Shown in pieces: positions 19,173 to 29,062 of a DNA stretch of 64,000 nucleotides; positions within the stretch are counted from its first letter, which is position 1, and every line of letters starts with the position of its first letter. A program made the position numbers and the translations under genes. The DNA is from Ignavibacterium sp. (GTDB lineage Bacteria; Bacteroidota; Ignavibacteria; Ignavibacteriales; Ignavibacteriaceae): NCBI GenBank assembly GCA_032027145.1, contig JAVSMP010000001.1, positions 434,001 to 498,000 on the forward strand, read 5' to 3'. The notes beneath the pieces are model-generated. The model was given only the letters and a program-made list of their open reading frames with translations, was not told the origin of the DNA and ran no database searches.

Positions 19173-21845
19173 TCAGCTATTCAAAGGATTTCTTTTATTT
19201 GGATTTATACCGAGTTCTTTTTCAGCCCTATCCAACACTTTATCCTGTATCTTGCCTTCTTTGAACAATGCAGTTAATGCTGCAAAGGCAATATGTTTAG
19301 CGTCCACTTCAAAAAACTCACGAAGCATTGCTCTTGATTCGCTTCTTCCGAAACCATCTGTTCCCATAGAATACAAATATCTCGGGAACCACTTTGCGAC
19401 TGAGTCAGGCAGAGCTTTTACATAATCAGATGCAGCTACAAAAACCCCGTCTTCTTTTTGAAGTGTTTTTTGGATATAATTTTGTTTTTGCTCTTTAGTT
19501 GGATTCAACATATTCCATCTTTCTATCTCAAGAGCATCGCGGCGTAATTCCTTATAACTTGTTACACTCCATATATCACAAGCAACACGATAATCTTCTT
19601 CTAAAATTTTTGCGGCTTTAATTACTTCGTTAAGTATCGTTCCGCTTCCAAGTAACTGCGCCTTTAATTTAAAAGTCTTTTTATCAGAAGCCTTAAACTT
19701 ATACATACCTTTTAAAATTCCATCTTTAACGCCCTTAGGCATTTCAGGCATTGCATAATTTTCGTTCATTAAAGTAACGTAATAGAAAATATCTTCCTGA
19801 TCTTCAAACATTCTTTTAATACCATCTCTGATGATAACAGCGATTTCATAAGCAAACGCTGGATCATAAGTAACAAGATTCGGCACCGGATAAGCAAGCA
19901 GATGACTGTTTCCGTCCTGATGCTGTAATCCTTCACCGGCAAGTGTAGTTCTACCCGCAGTTCCGCCGAATAAAAATCCTTTAGCACCCATATCAGCAGC
20001 AGCCCAAACCAAATCGCCAACTCTTTGTAATCCAAACATTGAGTAATAGACAAAGAAAGGAATCATATTTATTCCGTGTGTTAAATATGCAGTACCAGCT
20101 GCCATAAAAGATGACATAGAGCCGGCTTCTGTAATACCCTCTTCAAGTATCTGACCATCTTTAGCTTCTTTGTAATACAGCAAAGAAGCTGCATCAACGG
20201 GTTCATACAATTGTCCGGAGTGTGAATAAATTCCAACTTGTCTGAATAAAGCTTCCATGCCAAAAGTTCTGGCTTCATCCGGAACAATAGGAACAATAAG
20301 TTTTCCTATTTCTTTATCCTTCAGCAATTTTGCTAAAATTCTTACAAACACCATCGTTGTTGATACTTCGTGTCCTTCTGTTCCTTTATAAAATTCTTCA
20401 AATAAAGATTCAGGCGGGGTTTTAATTGGTCTGATATCTGTCTTTCGCGAAGGCAAATATCCGCCAAGCTCTTCTCTTCTTTTTTTAATGTATTGAATTT
20501 CTTCACTGTTATCATCTGGTTTATAAAAAGGATCATTAGCAATTCGCTCATCAGAGATTGGAATTCCAAATCTGCTTCTGAACTCTTTCATTTCATCTTC
20601 ATTTAATTTTTTCTGCTGATGAGTTATATTTTTTCCTTCACCTGCTTCACCAAGTCCATATCCCTTTATTGTTTTTGCTATTATAACTGTTGGTTTACCG
20701 ACATAGTTTACAGCTTCTTTATATGCAGCGTAAACTTTTTCCGGATCGTGCCCGCCGCGCTTCATCTTGAATAACTCTTCATCGCTCATCTGCTCAACCA
20801 TCTTCAGCAGGTCTTCATCTTTCCCAAAAAAGTTCTTCCTGATGTATGCTCCACCTTCAACAGAATATTTTTGATATTCACCATCAACAACTTCCCCCAT
20901 TCTTTTTACAAGTTTTCCTTCATTATCTTTTTCCAGCAATGGGTCCCAATCGCCTCCCCAAACAACTTTAATAACATGCCATCCTGCACCTCTGAATATC
21001 GCTTCAAGTTCCTGAATAATTTTTCCATTTCCTCTCACTGGTCCGTCAAGTCTTTGCAGGTTTGCATTGATAACAAAAATCAGGTTATCTAATTTCTCTC
21101 TTGAAGCAAGAGTAATAGCTCCAAGTGTTTCTGGTTCATCAGTTTCACCATCGCCGAGAAATGCCCAAACTTTTCCGCCTGGTTTTTTTAATTCACGATC
21201 TTCCAGGTATCTGTTAAATCTTGCACGATATATAGCCTGAATCGGACCAAGCCCCATTGATACAGTTGGGAATTCCCAAAAATCAGGCATTAAAAACGGA
21301 TGAGGGTACGATGTGAGTCCGCCTCCGGGAGCTAAATCTCTTCTAAAATTTACTAATTGCTCTTTAGTTATTCTTCCTTCAAGAAAAGCTCTTGCATAAA
21401 AACCGGGTGAAGCGTGTCCCTGAAAATAAATCTGATCACCTTCATAACCTTCACCTCTTCCACGAAAGAAATGATTAAATCCGATTTCATATAAAGTTGC
21501 CGCAGATGCATAAGTTGATATATGACCGCCAATTCCATGTTCCTGTTTATTTGCTTTAACAACCATAGCCATTGCATTCCAACGAATCAGACTTTTAATT
21601 CGTCTTTCAATTTCTCTGTTACCCGGGAATGGTGATTGTTTTTCTCTTGGAATAGTATTTATATAAGGTGTGTTTGCACTGAAAGGGATATGAACACCGG
21701 CTTTATAAGCACGAACCTGAAGTTCTCTTAAGAGTTCAATTACCCGTTCAGGACCGCTATGTTCAAGAACGTAATCAAGCGAGTATAACCACTCATTGGT
21801 TTCAATCTCTTCGATCTTTTTATCTTTTTTAATCTCTTCACTCAT
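19173..21845 (-). CDS. aceE: Pyruvate dehydrogenase E1 component, homodimeric type
   Basis: An 890-residue thiamine diphosphate enzyme that decarboxylates pyruvate and acetylates the lipoyl group of E2. The length and lack of split alpha and beta subunits mark the homodimeric AceE type. The thiamine diphosphate motif GDGETDEP through INANLQRLDGP is seen near residues 228-265, with the E. coli-like GHISTYAS and YFQGHASPG segments before it. It is the first gene of the aceE-aceF-lpdA set; GGAAG precedes the start. The 264-base gap to aceF is larger than usual for one operon and could hold a second promoter. It commits the organism to NAD-linked pyruvate oxidation, alongside the ferredoxin- and NADH-using hydrogenase elsewhere in this window. 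Confidence 0.97.
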   Translation of the reverse strand: MSEEIKKDKKIEEIETNEWLYSLDYVLEHSGPERVIELLRELQVRAYKAGVHIPFSANTPYINTIPREKQSPFPGNREIERRIKSLIRWNAMAMVVKANKQEHGIGGHISTYASAATLYEIGFNHFFRGRGEGYEGDQIYFQGHASPGFYARAFLEGRITKEQLVNFRRDLAPGGGLTSYPHPFLMPDFWEFPTVSMGLGPIQAIYRARFNRYLEDRELKKPGGKVWAFLGDGETDEPETLGAITLASREKLDNLIFVINANLQRLDGPVRGNGKIIQELEAIFRGAGWHVIKVVWGGDWDPLLEKDNEGKLVKRMGEVVDGEYQKYSVEGGAYIRKNFFGKDEDLLKMVEQMSDEELFKMKRGGHDPEKVYAAYKEAVNYVGKPTVIIAKTIKGYGLGEAGEGKNITHQQKKLNEDEMKEFRSRFGIPISDERIANDPFYKPDDNSEEIQYIKKRREELGGYLPSRKTDIRPIKTPPESLFEEFYKGTEGHEVSTTMVFVRILAKLLKDKEIGKLIVPIVPDEARTFGMEALFRQVGIYSHSGQLYEPVDAASLLYYKEAKDGQILEEGITEAGSMSSFMAAGTAYLTHGINMIPFFVYYSMFGLQRVGDLVWAAADMGAKGFLFGGTAGRTTLAGEGLQHQDGNSHLLAYPVPNLVTYDPAFAYEIAVIIRDGIKRMFEDQEDIFYYVTLMNENYAMPEMPKGVKDGILKGMYKFKASDKKTFKLKAQLLGSGTILNEVIKAAKILEEDYRVACDIWSVTSYKELRRDALEIERWNMLNPTKEQKQNYIQKTLQKEDGVFVAASDYVKALPDSVAKWFPRYLYSMGTDGFGRSESRAMLREFFEVDAKHIAFAALTALFKEGKIQDKVLDRAEKELGINPNKRNPLNS

Positions 21846-22407
21846 AATAACTTCCTTTTTTCTTGATCGCTATGTCAATGGTTTTTGTGATAAATATTTT
21901 ATTGTCTGAGGATATCTTGATTCATTGAATAGCAAAAAAAATTATAATTCTTAATAAAAATCATAATTTTGAGAAGAGCTATATCTTAATATTGTTTATT
22001 TTCTAATAAAGCTATGCTCAAAATTGGAATTAAAATATAAAGTAAATGAAACTGAATAACAAGAATTTGTAAGTGAGTAAAAGCAAAGACTTTATGTAAC
22101 AGCGATAATGAGATTTAGATCAAGATTATTTGTTTAAATTTTCTTTCTCGTTATCATCATCTGTAAACTGGTGCCAGCAATTATTTTTATCTTTTCTAAA
22201 GTTCAGGTAGTGTATATTGTTTATGTGTTGTATTACTTTTGTTTGAATTAAATTGGATTAAGTGAGCATAAAAGAATCAAGACTTCTTATTATCAAAGAT
22301 AGTTTAAGTATGTTAAAGCAACTTCAGGGTTCTAAATTAAAACACAGTAAAAGTTAAAGAAGAAATTTATTTATTATCAATTAACACAAAATGATCTCAC
22401 AACAATT
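21846..22407. other. 562-base intergenic region between divergent aceE and NUDIX genes
   Basis: AT-rich spacer between two divergent genes, so it should hold promoters for both. The aceE ribosome binding site is at the left end. I see no tRNA, no strong hairpin and no convincing conserved small gene. A 31-codon GTG-started frame at 22262-22357 is readable but has no support. Confidence 0.5.
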
Positions 22408-23040
22408 ATGAAAGAAGATAATTCAGAATTTAAATGGCTTGAAATCGCAAGAGAGATACAACAGCTTTCTCAAACCGGATTAGCTTTTGCAGTTACAGAA
22501 TATGAAAAGAAGAGATATAAACGATTAACAGAAATAACTGCAGAAATAATTGAACATCATACAACACTTGGAAAAGATTCTGTTCAAAAAGTTTTAATGG
22601 AACATCCCGGTTATGCAACACCGAAGATTGATGTTCGTGCGGCAGTAATTAAAGATGAACAAATATTACTTGTGCAGGAAACAACAGACAATTGCTGGGC
22701 AATGCCCGGCGGCTGGGCTGATGTAGGAGATATTCCATCCGAAGCAGCTATCAGGGAATGCAGAGAAGAAAGCGGATATAATGTAAAACCAGTTAAAGTA
22801 ATTGGAGTTTTTGATGCTAACAGAATAGGCAGGCAGCTGGAATTATTTCATGCTTTTAAAATTATATTTTTATGTGAACTGATTGATGGTGAAGCCAAAA
22901 TAAGTGACGAAACAACTGCTGTGAAATTTTTTGATTTCAATAATCTTCCTTCATTATCTTTGAATCGCACAAACAAAAAACATCTGAAAGAAATCAAACT
23001 TCATCTGGAAGACCCTGATAGAAAAACTTATTTTGATTAG
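22408..23040 (+). CDS. NUDIX hydrolase with N-terminal helical domain
   Basis: A 210-residue cytoplasmic enzyme of the NUDIX superfamily, which hydrolyses nucleoside diphosphates linked to another group. Residues 1-70 form a helical N-terminal domain typical of a subgroup common in Firmicutes and Bacteroidota. The NUDIX box spans about 98-121 (GWADVGD, then RECREESGY). It fits GX5EX7REUXEEXGU except that the first Glu is Asp; the metal-binding REUXEE core is intact. Members of this subgroup often act on ADP-ribose or ADP-sugars, but the substrate here is not shown by the sequence. The next gene starts only two bases after the stop, so the two are probably co-translated. Confidence 0.92.
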   Translation: MKEDNSEFKWLEIAREIQQLSQTGLAFAVTEYEKKRYKRLTEITAEIIEHHTTLGKDSVQKVLMEHPGYATPKIDVRAAVIKDEQILLVQETTDNCWAMPGGWADVGDIPSEAAIRECREESGYNVKPVKVIGVFDANRIGRQLELFHAFKIIFLCELIDGEAKISDETTAVKFFDFNNLPSLSLNRTNKKHLKEIKLHLEDPDRKTYFD

Positions 23041-23042
23041 TT

Positions 23043-23399
23043 ATGACAAAAGTTAAAGATCTTATATACACTATAGCTTTGTCTGAGTTACGAGCAGGTG
23101 AACAGGCAAGCAAGATTGGCAATATCGGGCAGGCTCGTGTCTGTGCAAGAAGGGCTTGTGGTATGGCTATTGAATATTGGCTTAAGTCTAATTCTGATAA
23201 AGATTGGGGCGCTTCAGCAATAACTATGCTTAATAAACTTCAGGAAGATTGCAGCATACCTAAAAATATTCGTGAAGCAGCTTTCAGGTTGACTAAAAAA
23301 GTTGATAGGAATTTTGAAACAGGTATTGAAGAAGATCCTTTAATAGACGGTGAAATGATAGTCAAATACTTTTTAGACTCTTTACAAACAAACGAATAA
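23043..23399 (+). CDS. Small helical protein of unknown function, coupled to the NUDIX gene
   Basis: A 118-residue protein I do not recognise with certainty. It is predicted all-helical by eye, with RAGEQASKIGNIGQARVCARR followed by an amphipathic ACGMAIEYWLKS helix. This looks somewhat like the HEPN / DUF4145-type helical bundles found in nucleotide-related and toxin systems, but the catalytic RxxxxH motif of ribonuclease HEPN proteins is not visible. There is no signal peptide or membrane segment. Two bases separate it from the NUDIX stop, so translational coupling and a shared role are likely. Base use resembles its neighbours. Confidence 0.75.
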   Translation: MTKVKDLIYTIALSELRAGEQASKIGNIGQARVCARRACGMAIEYWLKSNSDKDWGASAITMLNKLQEDCSIPKNIREAAFRLTKKVDRNFETGIEEDPLIDGEMIVKYFLDSLQTNE

Positions 23400-23700
23400 A
23401 TAAATTTATTTTGTTTTTAGATGCGATTAACTCCGGCTTACAATAATTCTTTTTTCAATCTCTTTACCAGACATTGTCTTTGTTAAATTGACCTGCACTG
23501 ACAATCCCATAATATTATTCTGATAACTGTTTTTGTTTTATGATTTACCAGAAGCATCAACAGTATTTCCTTTATTAGCAGTAATTATTAGTGTATCAAT
23601 CAGTTCTTTCTTATTTCAGAAATATTACTAATGTAAGACTAATTATTTGCATAAATTATTTTTAATCTTTTAAATTGAAGGTACAATTTTAGTTTTATTT
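23400..23700. other. 301-base spacer with a possible gene remnant
   Basis: No intact gene. On the minus strand, bases 23427-23612 read in one frame as a protein-like stretch (LIITANKGNTVDASGKS, then a stop at 23538-23540, then further readable codons ending at a stop at 23427). It could be a decayed gene tail or chance. The promoter of the TPR lipoprotein should lie at the right end. Confidence 0.35.
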
Positions 23701-24660
23701 ATGAATTTCAAACTAATTCTCAATTACATTGTTTGGTCTTTAATGCTTATTGCATGTGCGGCAAAACTTGATATGCCCCAATACATTGATGCACTTGAGG
23801 CATATAATGAAGGCAGATATCAAACTACGTTAACACTTATCAATCAGGCTATAAGTATTGAACCTGAAGTTGCGGAATTTTACCTCTTAAGAGCCAGAGC
23901 AAATTATAAACTCAATAATAAAGTATCTGCGATGAATGATTTAAATAGTTCGCTTAAATTAGAAGAATCATTCTCTGCTTTTTATTTAAAAGGCAGGATA
24001 TTTTTAGAACGCTCTGAGTTTTCTAAAGCCAAGACAAATTTCAGAAAATCATATAAACTCAATCCGACATCTGCCGAATTACTTTTTGACTTAGGCTATC
24101 TTGAATATTTAAATGGTGAAAACCAGCTTGCTATCGATTACTATCTTAAGGCAGCAAAATACGATTCAAGAAATCCTGCAGTTTATGTAAACATCGGTAA
24201 TCTCTATGGGATAATGGGTAATAGCAAACTGGCTATTGATAATTATTCAAAAGCTTTAGTTCTTGATACAACAGACGGCATTCCATATTACAACCGCGCA
24301 AATGAAAAAATGATTTTAAATGATATTAACGGAGCTATTGAAGATTATAAAAAGTCACTCGAAATAGATTCACTTAATACAAATACAATGTTTATTCTTG
24401 CAGAAGCACAGAGTAAGATCGGGGATTTCTCAGGAGCAATTGTTAATTATAACTCCATTTTAAAAATTGATTCTACATCTGCAAAAGTATTTTATCTGCG
24501 AGGGCTTTCGTTGCTGTCATTAAATGATGATAAAAACGCTTGCATGGATTTTAATAAAGCTGGAGAGCTTGGTTATTTTGATGCTTATGATATGATAAAA
24601 AAATATTGTGATCCCAAAAAACTAAAACAAACAAAAAAAAGTAATAAGAAAACAAAGTAG
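23701..24660 (+). CDS. TPR-repeat lipoprotein
   Basis: A 319-residue exported lipoprotein built mostly of tetratricopeptide repeats. The signal peptide ends in the lipobox LIAC, making C19 the lipidated residue. From about residue 30 to 300 there are roughly eight 34-residue helical pairs with the TPR pattern (for example AEFYLLRARANYKL, PAVYVNIGNLYG and GIPYYNRANEKM). The C-terminus is a Lys-rich tail. TPR proteins act as scaffolds for protein complexes; in this group they often belong to envelope or gliding/secretion machinery. No partner gene is adjacent, so the role is open. Confidence 0.9.
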   Translation: MNFKLILNYIVWSLMLIACAAKLDMPQYIDALEAYNEGRYQTTLTLINQAISIEPEVAEFYLLRARANYKLNNKVSAMNDLNSSLKLEESFSAFYLKGRIFLERSEFSKAKTNFRKSYKLNPTSAELLFDLGYLEYLNGENQLAIDYYLKAAKYDSRNPAVYVNIGNLYGIMGNSKLAIDNYSKALVLDTTDGIPYYNRANEKMILNDINGAIEDYKKSLEIDSLNTNTMFILAEAQSKIGDFSGAIVNYNSILKIDSTSAKVFYLRGLSLLSLNDDKNACMDFNKAGELGYFDAYDMIKKYCDPKKLKQTKKSNKKTK

Positions 24661-24792
24661 TAACTCAAAACATACCATCTTATTATAGACAAGTAGGCTT
24701 AACGGTTTATAATAACTTCACTTTTTTCATTAATCCCCAGCTAAATTAGTAAAATCTTTTCAATAGATGAGGATGCATAATACTTAAACATC

Positions 24793-25173
24793 TTATTTGC
24801 TTTTTGTTTTAAGCACAGGCACCTCATTGACTTCCAAAATGCTAATAATATTTCTAAACCTTGGAAGCCAGGGAATGTAAACACCGACAACCTTAACTTT
24901 ATATGTACTGCCGGGATATATCTGCAGATTTAATTCATCGGCATTTTCTTTATTCTGATAATAATTATCAGAATTACTGAAAACTTCATCTTCAGTAAAA
25001 ACAAAATACTTACCTCTTTCTTTACCGAATTGAGCTTTATTAATTACTTTTATTGTTACTGTATCTTCTGTTAAATAGGGTTCAAAAAAGAGATAACCAA
25101 AAAGTATTACTAATAAGATAATAATAAAACCAGCCAGTGCAGATAATCTGAAAAAACTCTCACTTAAAACCAT
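24793..25173 (-). CDS. Small membrane-anchored protein, possibly DUF1523-like
   Basis: A 126-residue protein with one N-terminal transmembrane helix (about residues 10-31), then a beta-rich outer domain. The segment KYFVFTEDEVFSNSDNYY, followed by a short Gly/Tyr/Val-rich end with WLPRFRNI, recalls the DUF1523 family of small membrane proteins, whose members share a KY-VFTE-EVF-N-D pattern; this is a resemblance from memory, not a search result. No function is known for that family. It is alone on the minus strand between the TPR gene and the exopolysaccharide operon. Confidence 0.75.
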   Translation of the reverse strand: MVLSESFFRLSALAGFIIILLVILFGYLFFEPYLTEDTVTIKVINKAQFGKERGKYFVFTEDEVFSNSDNYYQNKENADELNLQIYPGSTYKVKVVGVYIPWLPRFRNIISILEVNEVPVLKTKSK

Positions 25174-25418
25174 AGTTCATCTCCATAAATTTAGTGTCAA
25201 TTAATAATCCAAACTTAATTCTGATTTTGTTAATTAAAATCTCATCTTTCAAGCGTTTTAAATATAGTTTAAACCTGATTGTATTTAATTTAATCAAAAA
25301 CTATGCAATGAAAATTCCAGCATAAATCCCCTTTTTGCACTTATAAGATGTAATAATAACATCAACTTAATTACAGTTGTAAATAAATTGCAGCTAATCA
25401 AATACTTATTTTTATTTA

Positions 25419-26813
25419 CTAAACAGCATTAGCATCACCTTTAATCGCTTGCCACATTGTTATCAGGATTATCTGAATATCCAGCTTCATTGACCAGTTT
25501 TCAATATACCATAAATCATATTTTATTCTTTGTATTGTCCTTTGGCGATTTAATTCTTCATCTTTTACATCACCCCGTAAACCATTAATTTGTGCCCAAC
25601 CTGTAATGCCGGGTTTTACATTATGGCGAAGTTTTATTTCTTCGAAAACCTGTCCGTACATATTTTGATACGGAATAGCATGAGGTCTGGGACCAACAAC
25701 AGACATATCACCGATCAGCACATTAATAAACTGAGGCAGTTCATCAAGACTTGTTCTTCTAAGAACTCTGCCAAGTTTTGTAACTCTTTTATCACCTGCA
25801 AGAACTGGTTTGAATTCTTTAGATTTATTTTCATCTGTTATCATAGTTCTGAATTTAAAAAATTTAAACTTCTCGTTTTTTGCTCCGATTCTTTCTTGAA
25901 CAAATAAAGCCGGTCCACGTGAAGAAAGTTTTATCAAAACAGCCATAATCGGAAACAACCAGCTTAGAACTAAAATGATTACAAGAAGTGAAAAAACAAT
26001 ATCGAATGTTCTTTTAACGAACCTTTTGTTAACCTCTTCAAGAGGTTCATCGCGTGCTGTTATAATTGGAAAATTTCCTATAGAACTTACCTGAAATCTG
26101 CCTGAAAGAAATCTGAAATAATCGGGAATTATATGAATTTTCACTGCGTTGATATTGCATATTCTAATTATTTCATCAAGTTTTTGCGTGGATTCATTTT
26201 GTAAAGCGATTACAACTTCGTCTATGTTTTTTTCAATAATTATTTTTTCCAAATCATTCACACGCCCAACCACACCTGATTCGGTTAAATTGTCATCCAG
26301 AAATCCAACAAATGAATAACCAAAATCAGGATTATCAATAATTGTTTTTTTAAAGTTCCTGCCAATATCTTCTGCGCCGATTATAATCAGGCTTCTTATA
26401 TTTTTACCTTTTTTTCTGAGAGCCTGCAGAATTTTTTTAAACGCAACTATCCTCAAACTAATTGTTATAAAAAGTAAAACTCCAAAGAAGACAATAAAAT
26501 TCCTGGTAAATAAATCTTCTTTCATTAAAAAGATAAATAATACAGCGGCACTAATTTGTATAATGGTGCTTTTGGCAATGTTAAGTAACTGAGTTGCAAT
26601 TGATCTAAAATAAAATTCATCATAGAACTCTGTAACAGCAGCATAAAAAAACCAAAGAATATTCAGAATCAACAACAGAATAAACATATAGTTTCTATCA
26701 ATAAGAATATGATATGGCTGTGCAAGAATAGCTGCAATAAGAAATGAAATGTTCAGAAGGAACAAATCGGCAATTAACCTTTGATAATAAATTGATTTTT
26801 TATTTACGATCAT
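25419..26813 (-). CDS. Undecaprenyl-phosphate sugar phosphotransferase (WcaJ type)
   Basis: A 464-residue integral membrane enzyme that starts exopolysaccharide repeat-unit synthesis by moving a sugar 1-phosphate, often glucose, to undecaprenyl phosphate. Four N-terminal transmembrane helices (about 8-125) lead to a CoA-binding-like Rossmann domain (IIGAEDIGRNF). A fifth membrane segment (near 270-292) and the C-terminal catalytic domain follow, with KRTFDIVFS, KFRTM, RRTSLDELPQ, VGPRPH and KPGITGWAQING. It is the last gene of the operon; its start overlaps the preceding GT4 stop by four bases. Sugar specificity cannot be read off. Confidence 0.95.
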   Translation of the reverse strand: MIVNKKSIYYQRLIADLFLLNISFLIAAILAQPYHILIDRNYMFILLLILNILWFFYAAVTEFYDEFYFRSIATQLLNIAKSTIIQISAAVLFIFLMKEDLFTRNFIVFFGVLLFITISLRIVAFKKILQALRKKGKNIRSLIIIGAEDIGRNFKKTIIDNPDFGYSFVGFLDDNLTESGVVGRVNDLEKIIIEKNIDEVVIALQNESTQKLDEIIRICNINAVKIHIIPDYFRFLSGRFQVSSIGNFPIITARDEPLEEVNKRFVKRTFDIVFSLLVIILVLSWLFPIMAVLIKLSSRGPALFVQERIGAKNEKFKFFKFRTMITDENKSKEFKPVLAGDKRVTKLGRVLRRTSLDELPQFINVLIGDMSVVGPRPHAIPYQNMYGQVFEEIKLRHNVKPGITGWAQINGLRGDVKDEELNRQRTIQRIKYDLWYIENWSMKLDIQIILITMWQAIKGDANAV

Positions 26814-27940
26814 TTTCTAACAGAATTTGTATTGAATAATTTTATTTTTTCGTCAACATAATTTTTTATGTTTTTTTCAAATATTTCTCTACTGAATTTT
26901 TTAGCGTGAATTTTTACTTCACTGTAATTAATTGATTTTGCAATAACATCAAAGCTTTTAACCGCCTCAATAATTGAATCAACAGTTTGCTCTGGAAATA
27001 GAATTCCGGTTTCCTTATCAACCACAGATTCAGTTGTTCCTCCAAAGTTACCAGCAATAACCGGCGTTCCGCAAGCCATTGCCTCAACAACAATTATCCC
27101 AAAGTCCTCTTCAGCAGCAAAAACAAACGCCTTTGCTTTCTGCATATAGCTTTTAAGACTATCAAATTCCTGATAGCCGATAAGACTTATGTTTGCTGAT
27201 GCTTTTGTTTTAAGTTTTTCTTTCTCAGGACCACTTCCAATAATGATAAGTTTTTTATCCGGCATACTGGCAAATGCATCTATAATTAAATCGATTCTTT
27301 TATAAGGGACTAATCTTGAAGCCGTTAAATAAAAATCTTCCCTTTCAGTAAGAAGAGAAAATTTTTCTACATCAACAGGCGGATAAATTACATCTGCATT
27401 TCTGTTATAAATTCTCTTTATTTTTTTTGCTATATGATTTGAATTTGCAATAAAGTAATCAACATTATCAGCAGATTTTAAATCCCACTTGCGAAGGTAT
27501 TTTAATATCGATTGAACAATTAATCCTTTAACCCCTGAATTTAGATTAGCTTCTTTCAAGTAATAATCTGCTTCGTCCCATGCATATCTCATTGGTGAAT
27601 GACAATAGCAGATGTGCAGTTGATTTTTATTTGTTCTTACACCTTTTGCAACTGAATGAGAGCTTGAAATAATTAAATCGTATTGGGAAAGATCGAATGA
27701 CTCAATTGCTTTAGGAAATAAGGGCAGATATTTACGATGTTGCTTTTTTGCATAAGGCAAATGCTGAATAAAAGATGTTTTTGCTTTTTTCCCTTTGAGT
27801 ATAATTTTCCTTTCCTCATCATTTAGAAAATCAACAAGAGTAAAAACATCCGCATCCCGCCAGATGTTGGTAAAAGATTCAACAACTTTTTCCGAGCCTG
27901 CATAATTAACAAGCCATTCGTGTACAATTGCGGTTTTCAA
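26810..27940 (-). CDS. Glycosyltransferase family 4
   Basis: A 376-residue GT-B fold glycosyltransferase. The C-terminal half shows the GT4 sugar-nucleotide site (EEDFGIIVVEAMACGTPVIA, an EX7E-type motif) and the acceptor half begins VHEWLVNYAGSEKV. The segment ICYCHSPMRYAWDE is typical of the mannosyl/glucosyl transferases of O-antigen and exopolysaccharide loci. It adds one sugar to the lipid-linked repeat unit on the inner face of the cytoplasmic membrane; which sugar is unknown. It overlaps the WcaJ-type gene by four bases and follows the other GT4 gene after seven bases. Confidence 0.94.
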   Translation of the reverse strand: MKTAIVHEWLVNYAGSEKVVESFTNIWRDADVFTLVDFLNDEERKIILKGKKAKTSFIQHLPYAKKQHRKYLPLFPKAIESFDLSQYDLIISSSHSVAKGVRTNKNQLHICYCHSPMRYAWDEADYYLKEANLNSGVKGLIVQSILKYLRKWDLKSADNVDYFIANSNHIAKKIKRIYNRNADVIYPPVDVEKFSLLTEREDFYLTASRLVPYKRIDLIIDAFASMPDKKLIIIGSGPEKEKLKTKASANISLIGYQEFDSLKSYMQKAKAFVFAAEEDFGIIVVEAMACGTPVIAGNFGGTTESVVDKETGILFPEQTVDSIIEAVKSFDVIAKSINYSEVKIHAKKFSREIFEKNIKNYVDEKIKLFNTNSVRK

Positions 27941-27947
27941 GATTATC

Positions 27948-29054
27948 TCAGGATATAATTTTTAAATATAATTTTTTTGTTTCAGCAACTACTCTATTAA
28001 TACTATAATTTCTTTCAGCTTTCAATCTTGAATTATCGGAAAGACTCTTCCATAATGTTTTATTATTTGATAAATCAATTATTAACTTGGATGCATCATA
28101 AGGTTTGTTTATATCAAATAAAAATCCATCAACATTATTCTCAACAATGTTAAAATTTCCTGTTACATTAGTTGCAATCACTGGTAATCCATGTGCGTAT
28201 GCTTCCAAAACTCCAAGCGGCATTCCTTCCCATCTTGATGTTGAAATGTAACAAAAGGAACTAAGAAGTATTTTATCCGGCTCAGTAGTAGTACCTTTTA
28301 AGATGATATATTCTGCTAAACTATTAGTTTTTATCAGTTCCTTTACCTTATTCTGATCTGGACCTTCACCATACACCAGAATTCTGAAATCATTAATCTG
28401 ATTGAGTTCTTTTAATCCTAAAGCAATGGGTATCAAAAGCTCAGAATTTTTTGAATGATCAAAACGTGAAAATGAAACAATTATTTTGGGATTTTGCTCA
28501 AAGTTATTGTTATCAACTTTGATTTCAGGTATTTCTACTCCATTTTCTATAACAATTAACTTATCTGAAGAAGCGATATGATACTTTTTTGTTATTACAT
28601 TTTCTCCCTGAGATACATTTATAAACTTATCGGTCTTCAGTGCAAGTAATCTTTCGAGTAATATGTAGAGAAATTTTTGAAAAGAATTGTAATTATCTAC
28701 ATGAATCCCATGAAAAGTATGAATTACTTTAACATTTCTAAAAAATCTTACCAATCTGCTGTAAATGCCCGCACCTTTACCATGAGAGTGAACGATATCT
28801 ATCTTTCTCTTTTTAACAATCCAAACAAGTTTGAATAGAGGAGAGATTTTAAACTTTCGATGAGGGATAACCAATATATTTTCTTTTCCGATCAATTTGC
28901 TGTATTTGTCATAATATGGATAGTCAGTTGGAGCCGCAATACAAAAACTAACCTGCTCTTTCAAGTTGTTTACTAATTTAAATATATGTTCGGGACCACC
29001 GCCAAAATCAGAGCGTGAAGTAATGATTAAAATATTTGGTTTAATTTCAGACAA
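27948..29054 (-). CDS. Glycosyltransferase family 4
   Basis: A 368-residue GT-B glycosyltransferase. The N-terminal domain opens with ITSRSDFGGGPEHIF, a GGxE-type glycine loop common in GT4 enzymes, and has the VHSHGKGAG segment. The donor site is in EGMPLGVLEAYAHGLPVIA. It is expected to extend the exopolysaccharide repeat unit. It sits between the GT2 gene (8 bases upstream) and the other GT4 gene (7 bases downstream), consistent with one transcript. It is more distant from its GT4 neighbour than a recent duplicate would be. Confidence 0.94.
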   Translation of the reverse strand: MSEIKPNILIITSRSDFGGGPEHIFKLVNNLKEQVSFCIAAPTDYPYYDKYSKLIGKENILVIPHRKFKISPLFKLVWIVKKRKIDIVHSHGKGAGIYSRLVRFFRNVKVIHTFHGIHVDNYNSFQKFLYILLERLLALKTDKFINVSQGENVITKKYHIASSDKLIVIENGVEIPEIKVDNNNFEQNPKIIVSFSRFDHSKNSELLIPIALGLKELNQINDFRILVYGEGPDQNKVKELIKTNSLAEYIILKGTTTEPDKILLSSFCYISTSRWEGMPLGVLEAYAHGLPVIATNVTGNFNIVENNVDGFLFDINKPYDASKLIIDLSNNKTLWKSLSDNSRLKAERNYSINRVVAETKKLYLKIIS

Positions 29055-29062
29055 CTCTTTCC

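Noticed and set aside
19120-19425. 101-codon plus-strand frame over the aceE 3' end
   Set aside because: Most of it lies antisense to aceE coding sequence, without signal or motif.
22262-22357. 31-codon GTG-started frame upstream of the NUDIX gene
   Set aside because: Short, no clear ribosome binding site, no recognisable motif.
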